DNA of 64,000 nucleotides. Source: an uncultured Spirochaetaceae bacterium. GTDB lineage: Bacteria > Spirochaetota > Spirochaetia > Sphaerochaetales > Sphaerochaetaceae. The stretch lies in assembly GCA_944389295.1 (NCBI GenBank), contig CALXLV010000032.1, positions 30,776 to 94,775 on the forward strand, in the 5' to 3' direction. This document shows, one piece after another, positions 43,292-52,464 of the stretch. The notes below the pieces were generated by a model. It was not told where the DNA came from. It searched no databases and worked only from the letters and a program-made list of their open reading frames with translations. Each line of letters begins with the position of its first letter. The first letter of the stretch is position 1. A program made the translations under genes and the position numbers.

Positions 43292-44806
43292 ATGGAAAGT
43301 GAGCTTATCAGAATAAACGGCAAGGACAATGTGGCGGTGGCTATCACCGCCCTTGCGAAAGGCGATGTCGTTACCGTCGGTGATGACACGTTCACGATCT
43401 TCTCCGACATCCCCCGCGGCCATAAGGTTGCGATCAGGGACATCTCGAAGGGAGAGAGGATAATCAAATACGGCTATCCCATCGGAGAGGCAACGGAGGA
43501 CATAGGCAAAGGCCGCCACGTCCATGCATTCAACATCCGCACTCTCCTCAACGAGAACGCCGAGTATCACTATGACGAGGCGGCGGCTGCGGAGGCTGTT
43601 GAAGAAGCTGAGGAGGACAGGCTCAGATGGAAGGATCATGTTCCCACCATCATGGCCTATAAGAGAAAGAACGGAGACATCGGCATCCGCAACGCCCTCT
43701 GGATCATCCCGACAGTCGGCTGCGTGAACCGCATCTCAATGCAGCTCGAGGCGTGGGGAAACGCAGCCCTCGGCCTTGAGGACGGAGTGCATGCATACAC
43801 CCATCCCTTCGGCTGCTCGCAGCTCGGAGAGGACCACGACAACACGCGCCATATCCTCGCCGATCTCGTGCACCATCCCAACGCGGGAGGTGTGCTCGTA
43901 ATCGGACTGGGATGCGAGAACAACACGATGGATTCCTTCAAAGAGCTTCTCGGGCCGGTGGATGAAGAGAGAGTGAAGTTCCTCGTATGCCAGGAGTCAG
44001 AGGACGAGGTCGCCGACGGAAAGAGGCTACTCTCAGAGATCGCAGAGGCGATGAAAAACGACAAACGCGAGGCCGTACCGATGTCGCGTCTCGTCGTCGG
44101 CTTCAAGTGCGGCGGCTCAGACGGACTCTCTGGAATCACCGCGAACCCGCTCGTAGGACGCTTCTGCAACGAACTTGTCGGCATGGGCGGAACAGGCATT
44201 CTCACCGAAGTTCCCGAGATGTTCGGCGCTGAGCAGATGCTCATGAACAGGGCTGTGAACAGGAAAGTCTACGAAGAGACGGTTAAGCTGATACAGGACT
44301 TCAAGCACTACTTCACTTCCCACGGACAGGTTGTCTACGAGAACCCCTCCCCCGGCAACAAGGCCGGCGGAATATCGACGCTCGAGGACAAGAGCCTCGG
44401 ATGCGTGCAGAAGGGTGGCCGTGCTCCTGTAAGCGGCGTTCTCGGATACGGAGAGAGGGTGAAAAAGCCCGGTCTGAATCTCCTCTCGGGCCCCGGCAAC
44501 GACATCGTCTCGACAACTGCTCAGAGCGCTGCGGGCGCACATATGATCCTCTTCACGACAGGAAGAGGAACTCCGCTCGGAGCTCCGGTCCCGACTGTGA
44601 AGATCGCGACGAACAGGGAGCTTGCGGAGCACAAGAGCGACTGGATAGACTTCGATGCTTCCGCAATGCTCAGCGAGGACCCGAGGAAGGTCACGGAGGA
44701 TCTTATCAAGCTCATCATCTCCATCGCGAATGGTGAGGTTCATACCAGAAACGAGATCAACGGCTATACGGAAATCTCGATCTTCAAGGACGGAGTAATA
44801 CTATGA
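43292..44806 (+). CDS. uxaA: Altronate dehydratase
   Basis: 504 residues from the ATG at 43292. The N-terminal SAF domain (residues 1 to about 95, DNVAVAITALAKGDVV) and the C-terminal dehydratase domain (GIRNALWIIPTVGCVNRIS, HPFGCSQLGEDHDNTRHILADLVHHPNAGGV, GFKCGGSDGLSGITANPLVG) with conserved Cys/His for the metal are present. It dehydrates altronate to 2-keto-3-deoxygluconate. Four-base overlap with uxaC. Confidence 0.95.
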   Translation: MESELIRINGKDNVAVAITALAKGDVVTVGDDTFTIFSDIPRGHKVAIRDISKGERIIKYGYPIGEATEDIGKGRHVHAFNIRTLLNENAEYHYDEAAAAEAVEEAEEDRLRWKDHVPTIMAYKRKNGDIGIRNALWIIPTVGCVNRISMQLEAWGNAALGLEDGVHAYTHPFGCSQLGEDHDNTRHILADLVHHPNAGGVLVIGLGCENNTMDSFKELLGPVDEERVKFLVCQESEDEVADGKRLLSEIAEAMKNDKREAVPMSRLVVGFKCGGSDGLSGITANPLVGRFCNELVGMGGTGILTEVPEMFGAEQMLMNRAVNRKVYEETVKLIQDFKHYFTSHGQVVYENPSPGNKAGGISTLEDKSLGCVQKGGRAPVSGVLGYGERVKKPGLNLLSGPGNDIVSTTAQSAAGAHMILFTTGRGTPLGAPVPTVKIATNRELAEHKSDWIDFDASAMLSEDPRKVTEDLIKLIISIANGEVHTRNEINGYTEISIFKDGVIL

Positions 44807-46206
44807 AAGAATTTATGGACAAGGATTTCCTGCTTGAGAGCGGGATGGCGAAAACTCTTTACCATGAATATGCGGCCGACATGCCTATATTCGACTATCA
44901 CTGCCACCTCATCCCCTCGCAGATAGCTGAGGACAAGAGGTTCACAACCATTACAGATGCCTGGCTCGGCGGAGACCACTACAAGTGGAGGCAGATGAGG
45001 ACCTGCGGATTTGACGAGAAGCTCATCACGGGCGATGCCGATCCATACGACAAGTTCCTCGCCTGGGCAGAGACGATGGAGAACCTCATCGGCAATCCTC
45101 TCTACCACTGGACGCACCTCGAGCTGCAGAGATACTTCGGCATAAAGGACGTGCTCTGCAGGAAGAACGCGAAGAAGATCTATGACGAGGCGAATGAGCA
45201 GTTCAAATCCAATCCGGAACTCTCCGTTTTCGGCATCATGAAGAAGTTCAAGGTCTACGCTGTCGGCACGACCGACGATCCGGCGGACGATCTTGCATAT
45301 CACAAGGTGATAAGGGAAGAGGGAAAGTGCCCCGCCAAGGTGATCCCCTCATACCGCCCCGACAAGGCCCTGAATATTGAGAAGCCCGATTTCGCCGACT
45401 ACATGGCAAAGCTCGGAAAGGCCGCCGGCATTGAGATAAAGAGCGCCGCGGACGTCGTAAAGGCACTCGTGAAGAGACTTGAGTTCTTCGTGGAGATGGG
45501 CTGCCGCGCATCCGATCACGCGCTTATGTCCGCACCCCACACATTCTGGGAAGAGGCAAAGCTCGACGCGGTATTCCAGAAGAAGATGAACGGAGGCACA
45601 GTCTCCGCAGAGGAAGCCGATGCATGGAGGACATATGTTCTCTCCGCCCTCGCACGCGCCTACAAGAAGAACAATGTGGCTATGCAGCTCCACTTCGCTG
45701 CCATCAGGGACAACAACGCGAAGATGTACAAGGTGCTCGGACCTGACACAGGTTATGATGCTTCCTATGACACCGATCTCGCGGCAGGTCTTGCGGCGTT
45801 CCTCTCGGCGCTCACCGATACGGACGATGTGCCCAAGACGATCCTCTACACGCTCAACCCGAAGGACTACTATGTGCTCGGCACGCTGATGGGATGCTAT
45901 CAGGGCGGCGGAGTCAGGGGCAGGATACAGCTCGGCTCTGCATGGTGGTTCTGCGATCACAGGGACGGAATGGAGGAGCAGATAAAGGTTCTCGGAAACC
46001 TCGGGGCCCTTCCTCTCTTCGTCGGAATGCTCACAGATTCCCGCTCCTTCCTCTCCTATCCGAGGCACGAGTACTTCAGAAGGATACTCTGCAACGTCAT
46101 CGGAGGCTGGGCGGAGAATGGAGAGGTTCCCGCTGATCCCGAGATGCTGGGAGAGGTCGTGCGCAACATCTCCTTCAACAACGCACAGAAGTATTTTGAG
46201 GGCTGA
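44803..46206 (+). CDS. uxaC: Glucuronate/galacturonate isomerase
   Basis: 467 residues, standard for UxaC. Metal motif FDYHCHLIPSQIAEDKRF (His-x-His), PLYHWTHLELQRYFGI, VGTTDDPADDLAYH, MQLHFAAIRDNNAKMY, GSAWWFCDHRDGMEEQI and LTDSRSFLSYPRHEYFRR are all present. It isomerises galacturonate to tagaturonate (and glucuronate to fructuronate). No uxuA or uxuB is in view, so the galacturonate branch is the supported one here. Confidence 0.96.
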   Translation: MKEFMDKDFLLESGMAKTLYHEYAADMPIFDYHCHLIPSQIAEDKRFTTITDAWLGGDHYKWRQMRTCGFDEKLITGDADPYDKFLAWAETMENLIGNPLYHWTHLELQRYFGIKDVLCRKNAKKIYDEANEQFKSNPELSVFGIMKKFKVYAVGTTDDPADDLAYHKVIREEGKCPAKVIPSYRPDKALNIEKPDFADYMAKLGKAAGIEIKSAADVVKALVKRLEFFVEMGCRASDHALMSAPHTFWEEAKLDAVFQKKMNGGTVSAEEADAWRTYVLSALARAYKKNNVAMQLHFAAIRDNNAKMYKVLGPDTGYDASYDTDLAAGLAAFLSALTDTDDVPKTILYTLNPKDYYVLGTLMGCYQGGGVRGRIQLGSAWWFCDHRDGMEEQIKVLGNLGALPLFVGMLTDSRSFLSYPRHEYFRRILCNVIGGWAENGEVPADPEMLGEVVRNISFNNAQKYFEG

Positions 46207-46207
46207 T

Positions 46208-46987
46208 ATGGAAAGAGGGAGAGATGACGAGAAGCAGATGAGCGCGGTGACGCGCACCATCTCAATACTTGAGGCGCTCTCAAGGACTGACGGGATAAAC
46301 CTTGAGAACCTTGCAAGGACAACGGAGCTCCCGAAAGCCACCCTGCTGCGCTTCCTTTCCTCGCTCACATCCCTCGGATATGTCTACCGTGATGGGGCCG
46401 ACATGTATCATCTGACGCTGAAGATGTTCTCTGTCGGCTCCAGATCCCTCAAGCACATCGATCTGATAAACACGGCAAAGCCCTTCGCGAAAGAGCTCTG
46501 CCAGACGCTCGGAGAGACCGTGCATATGGGGATACTGGAGGACTGGAACGCTGTTTACGTCCTCAAGGAAGAGTCGAGCTACACGCTGCGCATGTACTCA
46601 CGGGTGGGAAAGGTAATTCCGCTCTACTGCACAGCCATCGGCAAGATATTCCTCTCGGAGATGCCCGAAAATACTCTTAAAGACTATTTCAAGGCCAACC
46701 CTCTCAAGCCTTTCACTCCCAAGTCCATAAGGACCGAGGATGCGATGATGGAGGAGCTTGAGAGAATAAGGAGCCGCGGCTGGGCGATGGACGACGAGGA
46801 GCATGAGGAGAACGTTGTCTGCCTTGCAGCCCCTGTAAGAGACTACACAGGCTCGGCAATCGCGGCAATGTCCGTCTCATGGCCGATCTTCCGCTTCGAC
46901 AAGAACAGCTTCGAGGAGACAGTCAAGAAGATCAAGGACACGACAGCGGCGCTGTCAAAGGTTCTGGGATATATCCCGGAAGAGTGA
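46208..46987 (+). CDS. IclR-family regulator, KdgR-like
   Basis: 259 residues from the ATG at 46208, one base after the uxaC stop. Winged-helix N-terminus (ISILEALSRTDGINLENLAR, ELPKATLLRFLSSLTSLGYV) and IclR effector domain (PLYCTAIGKIFLSEMP, RGWAMDDEEHEENVVCLAAPV). It closes the uxa operon. IclR proteins of this placement sense KDG, and a TGAAAC-type dyad lies before the KDPG aldolase gene, so KdgR function is likely (inference). Confidence 0.88.
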   Translation: MERGRDDEKQMSAVTRTISILEALSRTDGINLENLARTTELPKATLLRFLSSLTSLGYVYRDGADMYHLTLKMFSVGSRSLKHIDLINTAKPFAKELCQTLGETVHMGILEDWNAVYVLKEESSYTLRMYSRVGKVIPLYCTAIGKIFLSEMPENTLKDYFKANPLKPFTPKSIRTEDAMMEELERIRSRGWAMDDEEHEENVVCLAAPVRDYTGSAIAAMSVSWPIFRFDKNSFEETVKKIKDTTAALSKVLGYIPEE

Positions 46988-46990
46988 ATG

Positions 46991-47019
46991 AGGGGAGCGT
47001 GGAGCTCCCCTTTCTGTTT
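46991..47019 (+). terminator. Terminator of the uxa operon
   Basis: AGGGGAGC and GCTCCCCT pair around five bases, then TTCTGTTTC. Beyond it, 47020-47300 holds nothing I recognise. Confidence 0.8.
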
Positions 47020-47304
47020 CAGCATTGCAAACTGACCGCTGTTTCCTGTGATTAATCCGCAGAATCCTGGGATCGTTTTCATTTCTGCATGCAGAGCATA
47101 ATTTTCCAGATATCGAATAATCACGGAGCATAAACGAATTTATCTCTGCTGATGATCAGAAATGAAGAGTTACTGCATATAAATAACTGCACAGGCCATT
47201 AACTATGGAGCTGTATCCTTCATCGCGGCAAAGAACGGGCGAATGATGAGTTAACTGTACTGCGGAGGAACTGCGCATGATGATCTTCATACTGAAACAA
47301 GTGA

Positions 47305-47333
47305 TTGACAGCAAACAGATAGTGACGGATTAT
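47305..47333 (+). promoter_or_regulatory. Promoter of the AbiE toxin-antitoxin pair
   Basis: TTGACA (47305-47310), 17 bases, GATTAT (47328-47333), about 50 bases before the chosen abiEi start. Confidence 0.6.
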
Positions 47334-47343
47334 TTAATTGTAT

Positions 47344-47368
47344 TTCGGCATAATAAAATAATGCCGAA
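47344..47368. promoter_or_regulatory. Inverted repeat, likely AbiEi operator
   Basis: TTCGGCAT and ATGCCGAA flank nine AT bases just downstream of the -10 box. AbiEi antitoxins are known to bind inverted repeats in their own promoter, so autoregulation is likely. Confidence 0.55.
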
Positions 47369-47384
47369 TTTCAATAAAAGAACT

Positions 47385-47975
47385 ATGAACTGCAATCAGA
47401 CTGAACTTCCGTCAGATCAGAAAATATTTTCAGTACAGGAGCTGAGAGACAGAGGATATTCTCAATACAGAGTCTGCAAACTGGTTGATGAGGGAAAACT
47501 TGTTAAACTCAGCAAGAGCTATTATGAAAACACTGGATACTGCGGTGAAGAATCTGATTTCTATTATATAGGTGCTTTTACCAGAAAAGGCGTGGTCTGC
47601 CTGCTGAGCGCTTCATTCTACTACAGCCTAACAACATTCATTCCGGATTCCGTTGATATTGCAATACCGCGCAAGTCAAAACTGTCTGCTTATCCCGACT
47701 GGCCGCCCCTGAATGTCCACTATTTTACAGATGAAAGATATAGCCTTGGCATCACAAGAGCTGGTGAAGGAAAGAACACATTTCAGATTTATGACATAGA
47801 GAAAACGGTCACAGATATTGTCTTTTATAAAGAGAAAATCGGCATAGAGGAAACAAAAGAAATATTGCTGAACTATCTGCATCGGCAGGACAGGAATCTG
47901 AACAGGCTTCTGGAATATGCTCGGCTCATGAAATGCGAAAAGACAATAAGAGGATATCTGGAGGTACTTGTATGA
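47385..47975 (+). CDS. abiEi: AbiEi-type antitoxin
   Basis: 196 residues from the ATG at 47385; longer starts at 47361 or 47277 would run through the operator-like repeat or the promoter. N-terminal winged helix (FSVQELRDRGYSQYRVCKLVDEGKLVKLSKSYY), then the AbiEi C-terminal domain (GVVCLLSASFYYSLTTFIPDSVDIAIP, IEKTVTDIVFY). It represses its own operon and counteracts the AbiEii nucleotidyltransferase in a type IV system. Base composition is more AT-rich than neighbours, consistent with recent acquisition. Confidence 0.85.
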   Translation: MNCNQTELPSDQKIFSVQELRDRGYSQYRVCKLVDEGKLVKLSKSYYENTGYCGEESDFYYIGAFTRKGVVCLLSASFYYSLTTFIPDSVDIAIPRKSKLSAYPDWPPLNVHYFTDERYSLGITRAGEGKNTFQIYDIEKTVTDIVFYKEKIGIEETKEILLNYLHRQDRNLNRLLEYARLMKCEKTIRGYLEVLV

Positions 47976-48874
47976 CCAGTGCGGAATCTGTAAGAACCAG
48001 ATTGAAGAACTATGCTGCCTTGAGTGGGAAACCAATGCAGGAGATTCTGACTCTTTACGGTCTGGAAAGAACAATATACCGGCTGTCAATATCAGAATAC
48101 AGTGAACGGTTCACTCTTAAAGGAGGGATACTTCTATATGCTTTCTTCAGCGGAGATTTTGCTAGGACAACAAGTGATATAGACCTGCTCGCGAAGAATA
48201 TCTCCAACAGCATAACCTGTGTAAGAAATATATTTGAGGATATATTCTCCATCGAATGTGATGATGCGCTGAAATACGATCTGAGCACACTTGATGTAAG
48301 GGAGACTGCAGAAAACAGGGAATATCACGGTGTAAATATATCTGTTAAAGCCTTTCTTGACAGAACAACAGTTCCTGTTTCCATAGACATAGGATTTGAT
48401 GATGTGATTTATCCTGAACGGATTAAAATGGAGTTTCCCGTACTGCTTGACATGGCTGTGCCTGAAATCAATGCATATTCAGTTTACTCGGTGATATCGG
48501 AGAAGTTTGAGGCTATAGTTTCTCTTGGAGATGCCAACAGCCGGTATAAGGATTTCTATGATATTTATGTGCTCGCCTGCAGGTATGATCTGAGGAGTGC
48601 GGAATTGAGAGAGGCTGTAAAGGAGACTTTCCTGCATCGTAAAACAGGATTTGACGATATCTTTGCATTTGAAGATGGTTTTATAAACAGTGAAATCCAT
48701 CAGCAGAGATGGAACGCGTTTCTGAAAAAGAAGAAGGCAATGGTGAATGCCGGACTTGCCGATGTGATGAAAGTGCTTAAACATCTGTTGCTCCCTGTTG
48801 CAGAAAGCATACGCGGCGGTACTGAATACACAGCGAAATGGGATCATGAATCCCTTTGCTGGCGTCATCAGTAA
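47972..48874 (+). CDS. abiEii: AbiEii-type nucleotidyltransferase toxin
   Basis: 300 residues from the ATG at 47972, overlapping abiEi by four bases. The nucleotidyltransferase motif is FTLKGGILLYAFF with FARTTSDIDLLAK (GG then DxD). A later acidic block is PVSIDIGFDD, and SEKFEAIVSLGDANSRYKDFYDIYVL is the conserved KDFYD motif. The toxin transfers nucleotides to an RNA target and gives growth arrest or phage abortive infection. All catalytic motifs look intact. Confidence 0.88.
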   Translation: MTSAESVRTRLKNYAALSGKPMQEILTLYGLERTIYRLSISEYSERFTLKGGILLYAFFSGDFARTTSDIDLLAKNISNSITCVRNIFEDIFSIECDDALKYDLSTLDVRETAENREYHGVNISVKAFLDRTTVPVSIDIGFDDVIYPERIKMEFPVLLDMAVPEINAYSVYSVISEKFEAIVSLGDANSRYKDFYDIYVLACRYDLRSAELREAVKETFLHRKTGFDDIFAFEDGFINSEIHQQRWNAFLKKKKAMVNAGLADVMKVLKHLLLPVAESIRGGTEYTAKWDHESLCWRHQ

Positions 48875-48890
48875 AAGGACATCAAAGCAC

Positions 48891-48925
48891 AGGCGGCCCG
48901 TTCCAGTGAGCCGCCTCTCTTTCTA
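48891..48925 (+). terminator. Terminator after the AbiE pair
   Basis: AGGCGGC and GCCGCCT pair around twelve bases, followed on the plus strand by CTCTTTCT. The stem lies between the convergent AbiEii and acetylesterase genes. Confidence 0.55.
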
Positions 48926-49591
48926 CTTTATCCCCTCCGGCTTGTCAGGAAGGGCTGAAAGTTTGTCATAGACCATCTTCGCAACCCACTCCGCACCTTC
49001 CGGCCTGAGATGTGTGTCATCCTCGTCTCCGTTGGGATAGTTCTCATAAAGTCCTGCATCAAAGTGCATATAGTATTTCTTCGACTCCTCCTCCCCTGCT
49101 TTCACTATTCCAAGCATCGTGGGTATTGTGAGATCGATGCAGTCAACTCCTGCCTCTGCGGCTGCCGCCTTCATAGCAGCGGGCCAGTCACCGTGCGAAT
49201 CTGTAAGTTCTCCGCCGGAGAAACGCCTTCTGGCGATTGATGTGAGGAAGATCACCCTCGCGCCCTTCTCCTTCATCTTTCCCGCCATATAGCAGAGATT
49301 GACGATGTACTGATGCCACGGGTCAGTTCCGCGCGCAGGATCATCGAGCTTCTCATCGTTGTGTCCGTACTGGATAAGCACAAGATCGCCGGGCTGCGCA
49401 GTTTCAAGGGCTCTGGCGAATATGCCGAGCGATATAGCATCTTTGGTTGAACGGCCGTTTACTGCGAAATTCTCCACCTTCCAGCCATCCCTGACATACT
49501 GTACGAAAGCCTCGCCCCATCCGGTCTCGGGTCTCACCTCATCATCCTTCACCGCACAGGTTGAATCTCCCAGAAGGATTATCTGATGCAT
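48923..49591 (-). CDS. Rhamnogalacturonan acetylesterase (CE12, SGNH hydrolase)
   Basis: 222 residues from the ATG at 49591, which has GGGAGG upstream. SGNH blocks: LLGDSTCA (Ser), NFAVNGRSTKD (Gly), YGHNDEK (Asn) and DDTHLRPEGA (Asp/His). The context PETGWGEAFVQYV is characteristic of CE12. It removes acetyl groups from rhamnogalacturonan oligomers. No signal peptide, so it is cytosolic, consistent with uptake of acetylated oligomers. A terminator-like hairpin lies in its leader. Confidence 0.9.
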   Translation of the reverse strand: MHQIILLGDSTCAVKDDEVRPETGWGEAFVQYVRDGWKVENFAVNGRSTKDAISLGIFARALETAQPGDLVLIQYGHNDEKLDDPARGTDPWHQYIVNLCYMAGKMKEKGARVIFLTSIARRRFSGGELTDSHGDWPAAMKAAAAEAGVDCIDLTIPTMLGIVKAGEEESKKYYMHFDAGLYENYPNGDEDDTHLRPEGAEWVAKMVYDKLSALPDKPEGIK

Positions 49592-49605
49592 TCTCTGCCT
49601 CCCTG

Positions 49606-49636
49606 AAAAGAAAAGCCGGAGACCGAAGCCTCCGGC
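49606..49636 (-). terminator. Terminator-like hairpin in the acetylesterase leader
   Basis: GCCGGAG and CTCCGGC pair around eight bases, followed on the minus strand by TTTTCTTTT, then immediately GGGAGG and the start codon. It may end the purine permease transcript and/or attenuate the esterase. Confidence 0.7.
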
Positions 49637-49649
49637 GCTTTCTGTGAGA

Positions 49650-49678
49650 ATGATACTCCCAGAACTGTGATACTTCAA
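49650..49678 (-). promoter_or_regulatory. Putative promoter of the acetylesterase
   Basis: TTGAAG (49673-49678), 17 bases, TATCAT (49650-49655) on the minus strand, just past the permease stop and just before the hairpin. Confidence 0.5.
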
Positions 49679-49681
49679 CGA

Positions 49682-51049
49682 TCAGGCAGTAGCCTTGAGG
49701 ATGAAGTCGATTATGAACAGCACAGATGCCACTGCGATGATAGGATGTATCTCATTGGCTTTCTTCGTGCAGATCTTCGTGATGCAGTACATGATGAATC
49801 CTGCCGCAATACCGTTGGTGATGCCGTATGTGAAGCTCATGATGGCAACGGTGAAGAACGCAGGAACAGCCTCGTTGAGGTCCTTCCAGTTGATCTCTGC
49901 GAACGGCTCAACCATAAGAATACCGACAACGATGAGTGCCGGCGATGTTGCCGCCGAAGGTACCATTCCGATAAGTCCTGAGAACGGGAGACATACGAGG
50001 AAGAGGATCGCAGTCACAAGGCTTGTAAGTCCTGTGCGTCCGCCTGCGGCGATACCTGCAGAGCTCTCGACGAATGTTGTAGCGTTGCTTGTTCCGAAGC
50101 ATGCGCCGATGCTTGTGGCAACACAGTCGGCTACGAGGGCCTTGTCAAGGCGGCTCTTGAAGCCTGTCCTCTCAAGCGCCTTCTCATCTTCCTCGTCGAA
50201 GATGTGGCTCTTGCGGCCTGTTCCGATGAATGTTCCGATCGAGTCGAATGTATCAGAAAGGCTCATCGAGAAGATTGTCACAATAACAAAAGGAATCTTT
50301 GCCGGATCGGAGAAGAGAGAACCGAAACCGGGAGTTCCGAAGAAGCTGAATGCCACTTCCCTGAATCCCTGCATAGTCTCGCTGCCGGAGAAGATCGTCT
50401 CAGGAATCTGAGTAACACCCATTGGGATGCCTATGATCGTCGTCGCGATGATTCCGATAAGCATGGCTCCCCTGACCTTCATGACCATAAGCACAACGAT
50501 AATGAGAAGGCCTATGACAGCGAGCACAAGATGCGGAGCGTTGAAAGGCTGCATTCCGGGAGTAACGCTGGGATATGCTCCAGTGAATGAGATGAGCCCC
50601 GCGTTGTTCATGCCCAGATAGGCGATGAAGAGGCCGATACCGCCTCCGATTGCGTTCTGCAGTCCTTCGGGAATCGACTTGACGATGGATTTTCTGAGCT
50701 TCGTCACGGTGATGATAATGTTTATCAGACCGCAGATGAAGACCATCGCAAGCGCTTCCTGCCATGCAAAGCCGCCTGCCATGCAGATGGTATAGGTGAA
50801 AAGGGCATTGAGGCCCATTCCAGGGGCGATGGCGTAAGGCACATTGGCGAACAGAGCCATAACGAGCGTTCCCACAGCCGCCGCGAGACATGTCGCCACG
50901 AAAACTCCATGCCAACTCATTCCGGTTTCGCCGAGCATATTCGGGTTGACGAATATGATGTAGGCCATCGTGAAGAATGTCGTAAAGCCGGCTACTACCT
51001 CGGTCTTTACATTGGTATTCTTCTCAGCGAGACAAAAGAAATCCTTCAT
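49682..51049 (-). CDS. NCS2-family purine (guanine/hypoxanthine) permease, AzgA/PbuG type
   Basis: 455 residues from the ATG at 51049, with AAGGAGT upstream. Around 12-14 membrane helices. Family motifs: TTFFTMAYIIFVNPNML, YAIAPGMGLNALFTYTIC, IPEGLQNAIGGGIGLFIAYLGMNNAG, SLSDTFDSIGTFIGTG and TFVESSAGIAAGGRTGLTSL. It takes up purine bases by proton symport. It is unrelated to pectin use but fits the salvage theme. No purine riboswitch is visible in its leader. Confidence 0.92.
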   Translation of the reverse strand: MKDFFCLAEKNTNVKTEVVAGFTTFFTMAYIIFVNPNMLGETGMSWHGVFVATCLAAAVGTLVMALFANVPYAIAPGMGLNALFTYTICMAGGFAWQEALAMVFICGLINIIITVTKLRKSIVKSIPEGLQNAIGGGIGLFIAYLGMNNAGLISFTGAYPSVTPGMQPFNAPHLVLAVIGLLIIVVLMVMKVRGAMLIGIIATTIIGIPMGVTQIPETIFSGSETMQGFREVAFSFFGTPGFGSLFSDPAKIPFVIVTIFSMSLSDTFDSIGTFIGTGRKSHIFDEEDEKALERTGFKSRLDKALVADCVATSIGACFGTSNATTFVESSAGIAAGGRTGLTSLVTAILFLVCLPFSGLIGMVPSAATSPALIVVGILMVEPFAEINWKDLNEAVPAFFTVAIMSFTYGITNGIAAGFIMYCITKICTKKANEIHPIIAVASVLFIIDFILKATA

Positions 51050-51129
51050 ATCCACTCCTTTCCTAAGAAGATGAAGGACGGACGGGAACCGTGAAACGGA
51101 ACCCTGTCGCATCCACTCTAACCACGCAC

Positions 51130-51158
51130 AGTATAAATACAATTCATGATATGCGCAA
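51130..51158 (-). promoter_or_regulatory. Putative promoter of the purine permease
   Basis: TTGCGC (51153-51158), 17 bases, TATACT (51130-51135) on the minus strand. The leader of about 70 bases contains a small stem (GGGTTCCG/CGGTTCCC), but it does not match the purine riboswitch. Confidence 0.45.
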
Positions 51159-51218
51159 TTTTTCTTTCAAAAACAGACAGAATACAGAATTCTATACAGT
51201 AAAAAATGTTTAATGAAG

Positions 51219-51252
51219 AAAAAAGAACCGGACAGTCTATGCCGTCCGGTTC
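51219..51252 (-). terminator. Terminator of kdgK
   Basis: GAACCGGAC and GTCCGGTTC form a nine-base stem around ten bases; six T follow on the minus strand. Confidence 0.9.
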
Positions 51253-51267
51253 CGTACTGGAAAGATG

Positions 51268-52302
51268 TCAGCGCTGTACGCGTCCTGAACCATCTCCTTC
51301 GCAGAGCGCCTTGACCTCGCTGAGGCGGGTAAGGTTGAAGTCGCCGATGATCGAATGCTTGAGGCAGGATGCTGCGACAGCGAAGTTGATCGCATACTGC
51401 TCGTCATCGAAGTGCGAAAGGGCATAGATGATGCCGGCTGCGAATGAGTCTCCGCCGCCTACCCTGTCAACGATGTCCGTGATCTCATAGTGCCTCGAGA
51501 GATAGAAACCTGTCTTTCCGGAAAGGGCAGCGGACCAACCGTTGTGATCTGCGCTCTTGGATTCACGGAGAGTGATGGCAACAACGGAAACGTTGGGGAA
51601 CTGCTCCTTGACCTTTGCAGCAAGCTCCTCATAAACCTTGGTATCAAGCTCGCCCTTTGTTACGTCGCTGTCAGCTTCGATTCCGAGGCACTTCTGGATG
51701 TCCTCCTCGTTTGCGATGATGACATCAGCATACTTCACGAGCTCCCTCATCACCTCAGGAGCCTTCTTTCCGTAGTTCCAGAGCTTCTTGCGGTAGTTGA
51801 GGTCGATCGAAACCGTGGCACCAGCCTTCTTAGCTGCCTTCATCGCCTCAAGGGCACAGTCAGCGGCTCCCTGACTGATAGCGGGAGTAATACCTGTGGT
51901 ATGGAACCAGTCGGCTCCCTTCATGATGGCATCGAAGTCAAAATCTGCGGGAACAGCCTTGGCAACTGCTGACTCAGCACGGTCATATACAACGAGAGAA
52001 GGTCTCTGGTTCGCACCTGTCTCAAGGAAATATATTCCGAGCCTTCCGCCCTTCACCTTCTTTATCGAAGAAGTATCAACGCCGTACTTCATGAGCTCGC
52101 GCTCGGCAGCCTCGCCTACAGCGTTCTCAGGAAGAGCTGTCACGAAGGAAGCGTTCTCTCCGAAGATCGAGAGGGAAACAGCCACATTTGCCTCGCCGCC
52201 GCCGAATGTCGCCTCAAGGGACGGTGTCTGGAAAAGACGATAAAGCTCCTGGCTTCTCAGGCGCAGCATGATCTCGCCGAAAGTCACATATTTCTTGGAC
52301 AT
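51268..52302 (-). CDS. kdgK: 2-keto-3-deoxygluconate kinase (PfkB family)
   Basis: 344 residues, start preceded by AGGAGG. N-terminal [41 protein letters not shown] (the GGGEANVA pattern is typical of KDG kinases) and C-terminal [18 protein letters not shown] with the catalytic GGGD. It phosphorylates KDG to KDPG. It diverges from the KDPG aldolase gene; the 162-base gap carries a candidate KdgR operator. Confidence 0.93.
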   Translation of the reverse strand: MSKKYVTFGEIMLRLRSQELYRLFQTPSLEATFGGGEANVAVSLSIFGENASFVTALPENAVGEAAERELMKYGVDTSSIKKVKGGRLGIYFLETGANQRPSLVVYDRAESAVAKAVPADFDFDAIMKGADWFHTTGITPAISQGAADCALEAMKAAKKAGATVSIDLNYRKKLWNYGKKAPEVMRELVKYADVIIANEEDIQKCLGIEADSDVTKGELDTKVYEELAAKVKEQFPNVSVVAITLRESKSADHNGWSAALSGKTGFYLSRHYEITDIVDRVGGGDSFAAGIIYALSHFDDEQYAINFAVAASCLKHSIIGDFNLTRLSEVKALCEGDGSGRVQR

Positions 52303-52394
52303 AAAAACCTCCTATCCGATAATCAATCATTAGGATAATATAATATAGATACGACAGATTGTAATGTGACTGTGACGGGCGGTCAAGTTTAAAT

Positions 52395-52409
52395 TGAAAC
52401 AATGTTCCA
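52395..52409. promoter_or_regulatory. Candidate KdgR/IclR operator
   Basis: TGAAACAATGTTCCA is a dyad with one mismatch and fits the TGAAAC-N3-GTTTCA style of KdgR sites. It covers the -35 region of the aldolase promoter, whose extended -10 is TGGTATAAT (52425-52433). Confidence 0.5.
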
Positions 52410-52464
52410 TTTCCTGAGGCGGTGTGGTATAATCCCGGGAAGAGAACAGAAAAGGAGAGCAGAT

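Noticed and set aside
47277..47384. Upstream extension of abiEi to the start at 47277.
   Set aside because: It would include the promoter and the operator-like repeat, and AbiEi homologues are about 200 residues.
51050..51129. Purine riboswitch ahead of the purine permease.
   Set aside because: The leader lacks the conserved three-way-junction loops; only a small stem is seen.
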